Notes under the pieces: model-generated
Told to the model about the DNA's origin: nothing
Databases searched by the model: none
The model's input: only the letters and a program-made list of their open reading frames with translations
Made by a program: the position numbers and the translations under genes
In this document: piece by piece, positions 25,401-36,424 of the stretch
How positions within the stretch are numbered: position 1 is the stretch's first letter
Layout: every line of letters begins with the position of its first letter
NCBI GenBank assembly: GCA_907164885.2
Contig: OU015493.1
Location: forward strand, 61,081,668-61,145,667
Direction: 5' to 3'
DNA from: Dolomedes plantarius
Lineage: Eukaryota > Arthropoda > Arachnida > Araneae > Dolomedidae
Length of the DNA stretch: 64,000 bases

Positions 25401-27536
25401 CATACACCAACAATAACCATGGCATACACGAATTCGTTTTCTTTGGGTTGCCATAGGTACAAAGCTACACAAACACCAATATTCCCAGCCGCTCCAATCA
25501 GCATGAGGAATTTTCTTGACACGTATTTGACAATACGTCCGGAAAAGAAGGACATGGTAGCGTTCACCACACCAAAGCAGATAAACACCAGTCCTACACT
25601 GTGCAGTCCCCAAGAGCAAGCTACGTAAGCCTGGTAAAGAAAAAGAAACATTTACTCTCTTATTCAACGAAATTTATGGTGCTACATATTTAGAATGGTA
25701 CTCGAGTATTAAAGGGACTTCCCATCAAGTAAGTAACATTAAGTAAGTGAAGTTCAGAGATATATGCGTAACATCTACCAGAGAGAGACTTTTTTAAAAA
25801 TTGTGACGTCGTATGAACTTATGTGTGCACGTGAGTGATGAGGTGAGGCTATATTGTGTAAACCTACCTGAAAAACTTTTCTTAAAATTATGTTTCATAA
25901 ATTACTCTTCATTCAATAAGTTAGAAAATGGTAAGTTCCTAAAGGTTTGCATAACTGCAGTAATGTTTCATGGCATGGGTTCGCAAAGTTTGTTTTAAAT
26001 GTAGACAAAAACAACTTCCTTTATTGTCCAAATCCACAGTAAAATCTATTTAGAAAGTTTTAAAGATCAAGATCGGATACTCAGTTTTCCAATTTGCACC
26101 AAAATAAATCCATGGAAATGAATTAGATCGTGATATCAAGAAATGATGAAAATGAGATCAAGTCTCACCTCAATAATGTGTTTCTTCCCTTACATTTGCC
26201 TGCCCTTTGTTAAGAGGTAAAAAGAAGCAGGTGCTGGTTTATTACTCAAAAATCTAGAGTTTGTAGGATTTAGTTAGAGTTTTGGCACATATTTTATTTA
26301 TTTGTTTGCAATATATTTTTCTTTGCATTATATAATTGCATAATTATATAATTTACATTATATTATTTCCCTTTTTCCTATATAATTCATTTGTATTATA
26401 TTTTTGATAAAAAAATAGCAAGAACACGGAGGGACTACATTAAACTACATTAAACTAAGATAAAGGTGGATGTATCTCAAAAAGCAGTGAAAGGTAAAAT
26501 TAAATTTAGTTAATTTATAGGGTATTAAATGGTTTGAGATCAGTTTCCCAATAATACATATCAAAATAATATCAAGACTTACTTTAGTGTAGTCTCCGAG
26601 AATAAATGCTTGTTCAATACCGCTGAAGATTGTCAATGGTATTAACAATATTTGGTCCAATTTTTTCAAGTGCTTCAGCGTGGCAACAACCCTAGAGCAA
26701 ACTCCTCCATCGTCTTTCTTCTCCTCTCTCTTCAAAGGATCCAGGAAAACAGCCACTATAATGGAAGCTAGCACAACGCACCCCAAGTAAATACTTATGA
26801 GCATGTATCTCTTGTCTTCAGGTGGCGGTTGCAGGTTATTGTTGATTTCGTGGTTAAAGTTTACTCCACAAGTGGAATCAATGGATATGTTAGAAGCATT
26901 ACGCGGAAACAAATCTGTTCCGTTTATCGGATTTGAGTCGTTTTCTACATCTGCAGGCTTCAAAACAAAGAAGGAAACAAGATTACCCCAAATTTGTGTG
27001 TTTTGGAATATCATGAAGAATATTCCAAAGAACTTCGACGTCACGACATCGACAGAGTCCGAACTGTAACTGGCATACATAGAGCTGATTTCGTTGATGT
27101 AGGTACACTTCGCTGACCAGAGAGGAGCTGCCCCAAGTCCAAGGATGATAGCTGTTGGCACGAATGTTCCCATGTGAGGGTAGAAATTGGCAGCGACGTA
27201 AGGTGCATAAGTTAGGATTGATAAACATAGGGTCTTCTTGCAACCCAACTTCTTTATAACCAGTTTCGGCAGGAACAGGGATGATAAAATTAAGGTAGCG
27301 TAGACGACGCTTTGAGACGCGACTCCAAGATTTCCTTCGATATTGAGAGTGCTTTGAAGATTCGCCAGAGCTTGATATGCACTGAATTGGAAAAGAAAAC
27401 CAAGGCAAACCACTGCCAAGTTCTTCAGAATTCTTAATTGGCTCATTGTCTGTTTAGTCCCTTTGGAGGATTTATCACATCCCGAGTTAAATTGGTTCAT
27501 TTCCATTTTACTAGGACTGCTTAGTGATTTCGTCAT
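17332..27536 (-). CDS. UNC93-like membrane protein, three coding exons
   Basis: Exons on the minus strand: 27536-26583 (residues 1-318), 25630-25363 (319-407), 17549-17332 (408-479, stop at 17332). Donors are gtaagt after GDYTK and gttagt after QTQIN; acceptors follow pyrimidine runs (cag). The second junction splits a codon for Ala-408. The joined 479-residue product is close to the usual UNC93/UNC93A length. It has the family pattern: a basic N-terminus, RILKNLAVVCLGFLFQFSAY as first helix, QSTLN, PLWSAKCTYINEI, IEQAFILGDYTKAYVACSWG, DAIWQTQINALYGVLF and the ANYRLWESLGFS helix. About 11-12 hydrophobic helices are visible, and a long loop (194-240) carries three N-glycosylation sequons (N205, N213, N216). 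UNC93 proteins are MFS-fold proteins of the plasma or endosomal membrane; UNC-93 of worms regulates a potassium channel and UNC93B1 escorts Toll-like receptors. This copy looks UNC93A-like, so its substrate is unknown. Introns are 952 bp and 7813 bp, the second full of transposons. An acceptor (cctcag) 25 nt before the ATG implies an upstream non-coding exon. Confidence 0.92.
17550..21819. other. Intron 2 of UNC93-like gene, left part; mostly featureless
   Basis: No exon fits the UNC93 reading frame here. A single pogo-type end (cagtgaaacttctctaagg at 17777, preceded by TA) begins a stretch with repeated 'gaataggg' words to ~17990, but no matching right end is visible, so it is a truncated element at best. 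A compound (TA)n(GT)n microsatellite lies at 19423-19520. The rest is AT-rich without recognisable features. Confidence 0.4.
23684..24896 (-). mobile_element. Tc1-family transposon nested in the 3.2-kb element
   Basis: Both ends read TAACACTCGTTGGA (gttggagtcggaaggtatgg continuing), and about 65 bp of the ends are inverted copies, down to tgggttaatagatgg. TA flanks both sides. The 1.2-kb length fits a compact Tc1. The gene is on the minus strand and interrupted by frameshifts. Confidence 0.85.
23752..24752 (-). pseudogene. Tc1 transposase with frameshifts and a changed catalytic residue
   Basis: Three reading frames in order give the whole protein. First is the N-terminal helix-turn-helix (MRWRIVERLEAGQSQVQICREFNLTPT, from 24752). 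A shift near 24640 leads to the second DNA-binding part (SATVSQLSRDLYTATGTRVSRVTVFKRL, 24657-24394). A shift near 24370 leads to the catalytic core (24354-23752). The core has D in FTDESRF and D in LMDDNVKPH. The third acidic position, normally E in NPIEHVWD, is Q (NPIQHVWD), 34 residues on. This should abolish catalysis independently of the frameshifts. The protein ends SVRGDHTPY. It lies in intron 2, on the same strand as the host gene. Confidence 0.8.
25125..25295. mobile_element. Harbinger-type MITE next to UNC93-like exon 2
   Basis: Ends gggcccgttcacat and atgtgaacaggccc are inverted, and subterminal copies of 'caatacgagta' match on both sides. The left flank is TAA and the right ATA, an imperfect 3-bp target. 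The element is 171 bp and ends 67 bp from the splice donor of coding exon 2. The same end class occurs at 48475-48660 with a perfect TAA duplication. Confidence 0.7.
25631..26582. other. Intron 1 of the UNC93-like gene, nothing recognised
   Basis: 952 bp between the donor gtaagt at 26582 and the acceptor cag at 25631. AT-rich, with no repeat or element ends that I can identify. Confidence 0.6.
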
Positions 27537-27561
27537 TTTGTGTTTTTTTACCTTTTGAACC

Positions 27562-28348
27562 CTGAGGAAAAGATGAAATATTATTAGAAAAAGAGACTCA
27601 ACCGTATAATAAACATTTTTTTAAAAAATTTATAGAACTTTCAAAATATAGAATAGATCCACATGTCAAGGGGATTTTACGAGGCAATCATTTTGTTCTT
27701 TATTTTCGGTAATTGAATAAATCTTTGAAATTCATTTATTACGTGGAGGTTAAGATTGAAAAAAATTTTAAAAGGCTCAGATGGATGAGTGTTCATGTAC
27801 AGAATAAAGGTTCGCAAAGTAATTTATTCTCTTTGAGGAAAGGATAAAAAAATTTAAGTTGTGTGAACTGGTGAAGTTAAATGCATAATAAAGAAAGTTC
27901 TTAAAGTGGCTTATTATTTCATACTTAGTGAAAAAGAATTTTTAAGTGGATTAAAGTTATGAAGGTTCAAACAAAATAAAGATAGCTTGAAAAAGAATTT
28001 ATGACAGCGAAGACTACGATAATGTAATTTTAAAAAGTTGAGATGAGTGAAGATTCACTAAGAGGAAAAATGTTTGTATTTGTCACTGTGGTATTTATTT
28101 GTTGTGGTTTGTATTTTTTTACAACGTATATGCTTATCACTGTGGAGGTTGTGATAAAATAACTTCATGAAGTTTAGACAGGTGGAGATACATATAGTGT
28201 ACAGAGAATTTGTAAAGGAATTTATTACCATAGAAGCTATGATAAAATAATTTTAATATGTGGGTAGTAATGAAGATCTACACAGAGTAAGGAAAGTTTG
28301 TAAAGAAATTTACTACTAGAGAGGTTATTATAAAGTTATTTTAAGATA
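27562..28348. other. Upstream of the UNC93-like ATG exon; degenerate local repeats
   Basis: 27740-28330 repeats a loose motif of the type 'gaggttgtgataaaataa-ttaaa-gtggatgaag-tacagagaaa' about every 90-100 nt, a decayed tandem array. An acceptor at 27561 marks the 3' end of the intron before the coding start. Confidence 0.4.
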
Positions 28349-28595
28349 TCGCTTTCTCCTTTCAACAACGTCATATCTCAAAAATCGGCGATTTTTAGTT
28401 ATGCTTGTTTTCAGATGCCCTAATAGAGTAGTATATCCCTGCAAGATCGCCATATCTCACCGCTCAATATTGAGCCACTAGAGAGCAGAATTAAAATTCA
28501 TTTTCAATACATTTCAATGTACTTTTAAACGTTCAAATCACTCTCCTGAAAAATCTTGCTTTTTGAGATATGATGTTGTTGAAAGGAGTGAGCGA
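28349..28595. mobile_element. MITE with ~38-bp inverted ends
   Basis: tcgctttctcctttcaacaa at 28349, continuing cgtcatatctcaaaa, is mirrored by the right end (ttttgagatatgatgttg...gtgagcga). The 247-bp interior has no gene, and no clear target duplication was found, so the superfamily is open. Confidence 0.65.
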
Positions 28596-29153
28596 GACCA
28601 CTCAAGGTAGACACAAAGCAAAGAGAGTTTTATTAAGTGCATCTAACTTGGTATGTTTCAATATTTAAGCGATACGGTTACAATAGAAGGCATAGTTGTA
28701 AAGAAAATTATTCAAAATGAGACTTAACAGAATATAATTCTTCTTTAATTAGAATTTTACAAAATGAAAGTGATGATAATAATACAAAACAAAATCACAT
28801 TGCGTCATTCATCACCAAAATAAAATAATGAGAATCTGCATCATATCCTTCTGGTGATGAGAATATTTCACTCAATTTGTGGAAATAAATATTATAATCA
28901 CCAGAATAATATAATGAATATCAACAGAATAATTTTACCACCAATTTTCTGATGAGGAGATCTCTGATACGAGACACGGACTGGTAATAAATAGGACATT
29001 ACCAAAAATATTGTTTAATTTTCTAATTTTTATAACCAATTTAGTCTAAGTACGCTTCCCTGTCTTCAAGAAGTGATAATCAAATTATCTGTCGTTGTTG
29101 TTTTGCCCCTGAGTGCTTACCTATGCCAAGACGGATCCGATATTTTTGTTCCG

Positions 29154-29156
<3 letters not shown>

Positions 29157-29195
<39 letters not shown>
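29157..29195. repeat. (TA)n microsatellite
   Basis: About 19 TA units, followed by a run of nine G at 29203-29211. Confidence 0.9.
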
Positions 29196-29199
<4 letters not shown>

Positions 29200-29519
29200 T
29201 TAGGGGGGGGGCAATTCAAATCAAGGGAATTTTAAATTTCCTTGATTCCTTAAATTTCCTTAAAATTTCTTGTTCAAACTGATGAACATGGACAATATTT
29301 CAGTCATATAGAAATCAGACGACAAAAAGAAATGCCCTCTTAGGCATCTTAAGACCCATTAAACAACTAATATTTCAAGGAAAGAAAATAAATTCAGTAT
29401 TGAATTTTATTGCAATAAGTAAAGTGTTTTTTAAAAAATAAATAGTACATCCTTTTATTTCATAAATTCATTTACCTTACTTTATTGCCTTCTGTTTTTT
29501 TGTTTTTTTTTTCTAATGC

Positions 29520-29722
29520 GTAGGCACTCGTCGCGAGACATTCGCCTTTTCGTTATTCACCGCGAAGTCTTCCTGGCTACTTTACTGTGAAAGCCCCATT
29601 CAGGTGAGCCAGCATTTCTCTCTATGAGGGGACAACACGTTAACGATTAAGCCTTATTCGGAATTTGATCCCAAGCCCACTGTGCGGAAGCTCACGACGC
29701 TAATCACTATACCATGTGGGCG
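29520..29722 (-). repeat. tRNA-derived SINE (tRNA-Gly-like head)
   Basis: Read on the minus strand from 29722: GCCCACATGGTATAGTGATT, then agcg. This contains a good RNA polymerase III A box (TGGTATAGTGATT). About 35 nt later comes a B box, GGGATCAAATTCC, in a T-arm-like stem (TTGGG / TCCGA). The spacing and the D-arm sequence resemble tRNA-Gly, including a possible TCC anticodon (CTTCCGC loop), but the acceptor stem does not close, so it is not a functional tRNA gene. The body continues to about 29520. SINEs use such heads as internal promoters. Confidence 0.55.
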
Positions 29723-30061
29723 TCTCATTGCCTTTATTACTTCATCTTGTTACAAAAGTACTACATACTGTTTATTAACGGTAGGCTTTGGGATAAAACT
29801 TCAGCAAATTGTAACTTCTTTTTTGAAAAACTGTTACATATTACACATATTTATGAAATATTAATAATAGGATAATACAGAGATATAAAGAGACCAGTAC
29901 AATATATATGATATTTTGTGTAAGATGTCCCCACTCCAAAGAATAATCCTTACCCCAATAAACCAATAAGAGGGTTATAATCGGTCAATGTTAAATATTT
30001 TGTACACAAACTTTAATATACGTATCATGTCAACGGAGGTGTGTCTAAATACATACACACA

Positions 30062-30096
<35 letters not shown>

Positions 30097-30880
30097 AAAG
30101 GCAATCAGTAGAGCTATTGAATCGTAAAACTCCCTACACCAGATTTTCGCCCATATTTTAAACCCAAATTTTTATTTAAAACTGGCCCAAATTTTGAATT
30201 TTATTGAATTATTTACTTGATAAAATATTATAATTGCTCTTCTTATATAACTTTTAGAGAACCTTTGTTTCAAAGATAATGTTTTCCTTTTAAATTTTCT
30301 CTTTGTGAATCTTCAATTTAGTCAATAAGGAATCGATGACGTCCCACCAAGTGGTGTCAATCAACCACGATTTATAGCTTTTCGGTGCATTATTACATTA
30401 ACATACAATGATACAATAAAATGCATTGAAGTTATACTAGCACTCTTAGAGATTACTTGCTCTTCAAATGAATTAGCAGTCATAATTCTTTGGCTTTCTT
30501 CCTCCGGACTTGAACAAGATGTAACATAAATTGACCAAAGCAGCCATGTTTCATAATCACTTCCACATATATACTACAGAGTCTGGGTTTACTCAGTTTC
30601 TTTACGCTTAATAGCTTTTTACTCCATCAATAAGAGTTCACTGTATTCTAGTCTACCTAAATCTCAAAAGTAGTCTTTAGAAGTCTTTGTTTAAGAGAGC
30701 CCTTAGCGATTATGAGAAATCAGCTTCAATAGGAACTAGTCAGCTGCTATTAACCCCGTTACAAAAAGTCGTTTTTTCTCCCCGTCTCTATCAGCTGTAG
30801 TGGAATAGTAGTGATCTGTTAGAAATCAGGTAAAACAATAGTAAGAGAAACCGGTCGTCACACGGTCTTCAATTTTGAAA
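29723..30880. other. No gene recognised; (AC)n and poly(A) run
   Basis: A compound (AC)n(A)n tract lies at 30052-30099. Nothing else is recognisable. Confidence 0.4.
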
Positions 30881-31727
30881 TACGGAGCAACCTGAACATA
30901 AATTGTAACATTTTTCGATCAAAATTGTATACGAGGATTACATGTAATATTTTTCATGCAAACTATGGGATCATTTTATTTCCAATCGAAAATAACTCCG
31001 ATTATAAATGAAATGTCCGGAAAAAAAATATGAATTCAAGTAAATAATCAAAATTGAAAGCGCAGGGAAAGGCAGAAATTTTGAACATGAACTGAAATAT
31101 CATCGTTATCAAAAATATTAGGACAATATGTAATGACGGAAAGTAAAGGTGTAAGAAAAATTTCCCACTCAACGCGATATTCTAATAAATTTTCAAACAT
31201 AAAAGCGTAGCCAAAAGTGGAAATTTTGAGCACAAAGTGAAATATATTTCTTCGGGTGAAAATATGACGACATTTCATAATAAGGAAAAGTAAAGATATG
31301 CACGAGATTTCCCATAAAATACAGTGCTGTAATAAATAATTAAAGATGAAGGCCAAACAAAAATGGGAAACATTCTGCAAACAAACAGCTCTGTTTCAAG
31401 CAAAAATAAATAAGAAAGGTTACTCGTAGAGAGGAAATAAAGATGTATTTAAGAGTTCATTTAGAAAATATTATTCTCGAAAAAATACACGGTCTAACAC
31501 ACGCACGTCAGCGAAATTCAAAACATTTTGTAAAAAGACTGCAGTTTATTTTAACGTAGGATTACTTCCTCCATAATGGTCCTCCGAAAAGCAAAATTTC
31601 AGACGCTAAAACCGTCCGTCGTCACGAGTTATAATTTTGGCATCGCGCCAAACCCAGTCTTTATCGCTTGGGCAAGCAGTAAACAGTTAAACAGGAAAGT
31701 ACCAAAATGTGTCAAAATCTTGACCTA

Positions 31728-31788
<61 letters not shown>

Positions 31789-32290
31789 GTACATATATAC
31801 ATAACACATACATACATATTTACATAAAAAGAGAAAAGCAACGATAAGTAATCCTATTTTAATTATCCGCGGTAGTTTCATTAGAAGAGACTACCTGAAA
31901 TTTTTTTGTCTAGGAAATGTAAATAGGATGAAAATGACTAATACGAGAGAATAAAAATGTATGACAGCTCTCCCTCAGAATATATGTCCCAGTAAATAAT
32001 AAATGATAAAAATGCATTTGTATGTAGAACATTTTGAGAAAAAATTTAAATATACATCTTTTTTTAATCGATAACTCTTATGATGATAATCTTATACATA
32101 ATATGAAAAGGAATTAAAGATATAGAAGAGATCTTTCATGCAATATAATGTTCTAATAATTAATCAAAGATTTTTTTAAGTGTTGAATATTTTGCATACA
32201 AACAGAAAAATCCTATATGTAGAGAAAATAAATGACTTATTCCTAACAGAAAATACAAGAGACATGGGAAACCTTAATATACAATACTGT
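30880..32290. repeat. Degenerate repeat array, second block
   Basis: Several copies, about 120-200 nt apart, of the same loose motif seen at the window start: 'aagatttcccat-aaaatacagt-ctgtaataaataat-aaaga', then 'aaacattttg..caaacag'. They lie near 31000, 31160, 31300, 31470, 31970, 32130 and 32270. Divergence is high, so units are recognised by word order, not identity. Open frames here (31048-31380) are chance. Confidence 0.45.
31553..31915 (+). repeat. Dispersed repeat R1, uninterrupted copy
   Basis: Aligns to 44063-45905, sharing words such as agcaaaatttcagacgctaa, cgagttataattttgg, agtaccaaaatg, caacgataagtaatcct and gtagtttc-ttagaagagac. A (TA)n run (31735-31787) occupies its centre. 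This copy lacks the two insertions present in the 44-kb copy and so shows their empty target sites. Confidence 0.85.
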
Positions 32291-33085
32291 AAAACAGCCT
32301 TTCTTGAAGATAAATTCAAAATATTTTTCGCTACAAACTTATTATTTATTTATTAATTTAAGTCCGATGATTAAATGTAATATATGTAAGTAAAAATATT
32401 AACTTGCCTTTCCTCTGAAGCTGGTTGCGGAATATCCAAGTGTTTAATGAAACGCACACAGAATAAGGTTTACTTGTCACCTCCCGCTGTTTATAAACAG
32501 TCAGCTGTTGAATCGCAACTCCCTTTCAGCGAGGAAGACTGTAGGAAAGTAAAACAAGAGCAAATCAGGAATTTCATGATACTTCAGATACAACGTGTTA
32601 TCAAAAGAATTTCATCAAAAATTTGCAATTCAGTTTTCTCTTTGATCACACGCACAGAAAAGGAACAGGTCGCAGGGGGAAGAATTGCGTTTTGTCTCAC
32701 GTGCAATCATCGGCTGCAGAGATTAGCCACATTTATTTATGAATGAATACTCATTTCATATCCATGCTGAAGAGCATAATAATAAGACTAGAACTTTGTT
32801 CTGTAATTGCTGCATAAATGTACGAACGATGAATATTTTTAGGCTTTTAAGGGCTCTAATATCGAGCATTAAATTTAGGTGAGGTTTGGTGTGGGAGATC
32901 GTGACAAGAAAAGAACGGGTAGATTTTAGCACACTATTGGGGAGAGCAGATTGTCCGAACTCGATTCCTCATAAAACCTGCAAGTTGAGGGGGGGGGGGG
33001 GGGAATGAAAGGAGAATGTTTGGTCTCAAAGATGAACTTCCGTGTGATGTTATTAATAAGTCGTATAAGAAGATATAACTTACTA
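32291..33085. other. No gene recognised
   Basis: Contains a 99-codon open frame (32447-32746, MKRTQNKVYLSPP...) without recognisable domain or splice context, and a run of 14 G at 32989-33003. Confidence 0.35.
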
Positions 33086-33131
33086 GCTGAATACCCGTGC
33101 TTGGCTACGGAGCCAAGCACGGGTATTCAGC
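33086..33131. repeat. Perfect 21-bp-arm palindrome at Helitron end
   Basis: Arms 33086-33106 and 33111-33131 are exact complements around acgg. Each arm is the Helitron terminal motif (gctgaatacccgtgcttggc), so the terminus has been copied in inverted orientation. Both arms share a G (ttggct) where the other Helitron copy at 57489 has C (ttcgct), so the substitution preceded the inversion. Confidence 0.9.
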
Positions 33132-33234
33132 ACGGATTCAAATTAAATACAACGGTCAATATATGCAATTAATCCCAAAAAACAACAAAAAATATATTTA
33201 TAATAAATACAACTGTCAATGTATGCAATTAATA

Positions 33235-33298
<64 letters not shown>

Positions 33299-33976
33299 TA
33301 TAAATCGTAACGGATATTTTTATAGACAAAATAATGTAGAAGAAAATATTCAAATTAAATACAACGGTCAATGTATCCAATTAATTTGTATGTTTAATAT
33401 CCATAAAACATATTAATTTGAATTAAATTCTTAAAACATTTCCATCTCAATTAGTCTAGTGGTTAAATTTTACCTTTTACCGTATTTTAATATTTTTTTT
33501 TTGTCAATTTATTTCGTTGTTATGCACGTGACGCAAAATTAATTTAAAGTATCACAAAAAGAAAAGAACCACGTGATCAGCATTTAATAAAATAAATTCT
33601 AAAAATTAATCTTCCTGGCAGTTACGGAATTGTTTTATGTATATATAGATTAGTAAAAATTCAGCAAAAATCAGAAAATGAAAGATTCGAAAAAGATTTT
33701 ATTTTAAAGGAATTTTTATGATATTTCTCGTGATATAAATTGTATAACCCTCAGATTATTATTTTAAATGCAAACTTTAAAAAATGTTATAAAATCAGCT
33801 TAAAATTTAATTTAAAAAAACTAAGAAGAATTTTTCAAAAATCTTTCTTAGTGCACCCCTAAACTATAAGAAGAATCGCCATGCAAAATTTCAGTCCTTC
33901 AGGTCCAGCGGTTTGGTCTGTGCGATATATGTCAATCAGTCAGTTAGTTACGGAACTGTTTTATATATACAGATTA
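33086..33976 (-). mobile_element. Non-autonomous Helitron, copy B, palindromic 3' end
   Basis: Minus-strand copy of the Helitron at 5042. Its 5' end lies near 33974 (TCTGTATATATAAAACAG on the minus strand). Its 3' end is CTAG (33083-33086) beside the usual gaagcacgggtattcag motif. Internal sequence matches copy A, for example tgctgatca-gtgattttctttt and the gatatttctcgtgat segment. A second Helitron-like 5' start (tctatatatacataaaac, near 33648) lies inside, so two copies may be fused. A (TA)n run fills 33237-33302. Confidence 0.7.
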
Positions 33977-36126
33977 TTGTATATTAAAACATTACTCGGG
34001 CAAATGATATGCTTTCAGCCTTCCTTCGCTAATGAGGATTTTTTAATACACTAACTCAAAACACGTAAGGAGTTGTATTTAAGCTTGACGTCGTTTATAT
34101 GACAGCATGTCGTTGTAGATCTTTATGTCAACGATGTTTCTCGTTGGATACGTTAAATCAACATAAAAATTCAATTCATCAGACTCAATAAAATCAAATA
34201 GTTTTCCTTATTGCTGACATAGATCTTCTCATAGATAAAAATTTGACTCCATGGCGTAGTAAAATAGAATGAAAATCATTAAATTAGTGACCAAATGCAG
34301 AGAAGGATTTTTGTGAATTTTGAAATCTAAGACTGAAAAAGCAATAACCTGACTTATTAAAGCACTAAACATGCAAATATAACTTCTTTTAAATGTACTT
34401 AAATGTACACAATCCTAAAAAATCATAAATTATACATCTCACAAATAGCAGCAAAAATTTAGTCTCTTTCTCGAAATGATTCTTCACTATCTTATTTAGA
34501 TAATTCATATTTGAACTTCACTGGACCCCCGATAATGCAAACTAACTAATAATAAAATCACTATTTTTTGTCAAGACATTAAATATTTTTATATATTTTA
34601 GCTCAGATAAATATAAAAATATTTTCTTACGATTGAAAAGAAACACGGGAACCCGAAAAACACGGGTATGGCCCTGTATACCGTAAGAAAAAAAATATGT
34701 AGATCTTTCAAAAAGTTATAACACAATTATTTATATAGGGCTTGATCAAAATAATTAAATATATCTAGATATTATTTAGATCTTCTACTACTTACATTTT
34801 CTTTTGGAGAAATTCTACAATATTCCTTTGTTTGCAAATCCTCTAGACATTCCTATGGATGATTGCTATTTTATGTCCAACCTTTATCTTTTGTTACTCA
34901 CAAGTTATTCATTCATAGATAATCAAGCGTTCTGTGTTTTTTTAACTCATTAATATATTCTTCCCTCCAGAAATGTAGCATGTTTCAAATAATTTCATTG
35001 CGTTGTCAAAGTTTTGGATCTTTGACACCAACTGCATGGATATTATTGAAAGAACTTAAAGGAAGATTTGAAACCAAAGCTAATCAATAGGGGAGACTTA
35101 TATAATCATATGCGGAGAATTTTGAGAAGAAAAGAAAACGGGAAAAACATTACTTTCCTTTCGCATTCACGTATGAAACGCAGTTCATGAAATTAAAAAT
35201 TTCACAATATGTTCGAAATTTTGTATTGCATGATTTTCTAGAGTCTAAGTATTTGCTTGTTAATCAGACTTCAGAGACATGAAATACGCCCTCTAAATCC
35301 CTACTTTAAATTTGATAACCATAACGTACCAGTTCGTCAGTCGAGAAAAGTCAGCTAGAAACATCCCTTATTCCTGAAAAACAGTTCCCCGATTTAAACT
35401 ATCCAATAAATACTACTTAACGCTCAGTTAAAAATCATTGACAGCAAATAAGTCCACGTTCTGGGTGGGAAAACTGGAGTCAAATAATTTTGTTTGAAAC
35501 TCCAGTGTTTTTGTGTACGCGCCTTGTCACAGGCAATAAAATTATTCAGATAAGGAAGGCTCTCCTTCGTCACTTTCTTAAGAAACGTCTAACCGCTGAA
35601 AGATCAAATATATCGGCGAATTAACCGCTATCAGATCAAGGGCACCAAATGGAGACGGTCAAAGTTTCGTAGATAGCTAGTAACTGTTAGGAGGGAAAGC
35701 CATCGTTCTTGTAGTTTAAAAAAAAATTATTTAGATAAAATTATTACGCGACAAATAATATATCTCAAAAATATAATAAGTCTATCCTTAGTTAGATCTG
35801 ATATTACCTATATTAAGACTTAAGTTCTTTCTTCAAGAGAGTAGAAATCAAATGTTACCTCAAATGAGGCAGTTAATTGTCTTTCGGAAAAGGAACTATA
35901 GCGACACTTTCAAATTTGGCCTTCAAATTTTCCTATTGTAAGAATGATTTGCTCCTTTAGAGAAAATGTACAAGGAGTAACAGCGAAATACAAAGCTACA
36001 AGAGTATTTTGGCAAAAAATAAAATAGAGGGATGAAGGACTAAGTGACTAAGTTATGGGTTTCTCTTTAGATTTCTGGCAAATCAACGAACAAATTATTA
36101 GACGAATAAATAAAACCTTGGACTGA
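33977..36126. repeat. Old duplication copy of the 7.6-9.4 kb segment
   Basis: 34050-35720 aligns in order to 7585-9400 (landmarks: gattttttaatacactaac, aatagg-gag-ttataat, actggagtca--aaataattttgtttga, gtcacaggcaataaaattattcagataagg, cttaagaaacgtct-accgctga). Identity is moderate with many indels. No open frame is conserved between the copies, so this is non-coding duplicated DNA or an old large repeat. Confidence 0.6.
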
Positions 36127-36134
36127 AATATATA

Positions 36135-36194
<60 letters not shown>

Positions 36195-36259
36195 ATATAT
36201 ATTTATATTTATATTTATATATATTTATATATATTTATATTTATATATTTTATATATAT

Positions 36260-36350
<91 letters not shown>
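36127..36350. repeat. Long (TA)n/(TTTATA)n microsatellite
   Basis: About 220 bp of TA runs with interspersed tttat words, the longest simple repeat in the window. Confidence 0.95.
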
Positions 36351-36424
36351 ATGTTTATAATAAAACTTACTGTTCAAGAGTTGGGAGCACAGTAATCTGA
36401 CGAGCTTGAGGGAATTTACGTTGT

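Noticed and set aside
32447..32746. 99-codon open frame MKRTQNKVYLSPP...
   Set aside because: No recognisable domain, no conserved copy and ordinary AT-rich surroundings; kept only as a remark on the region.
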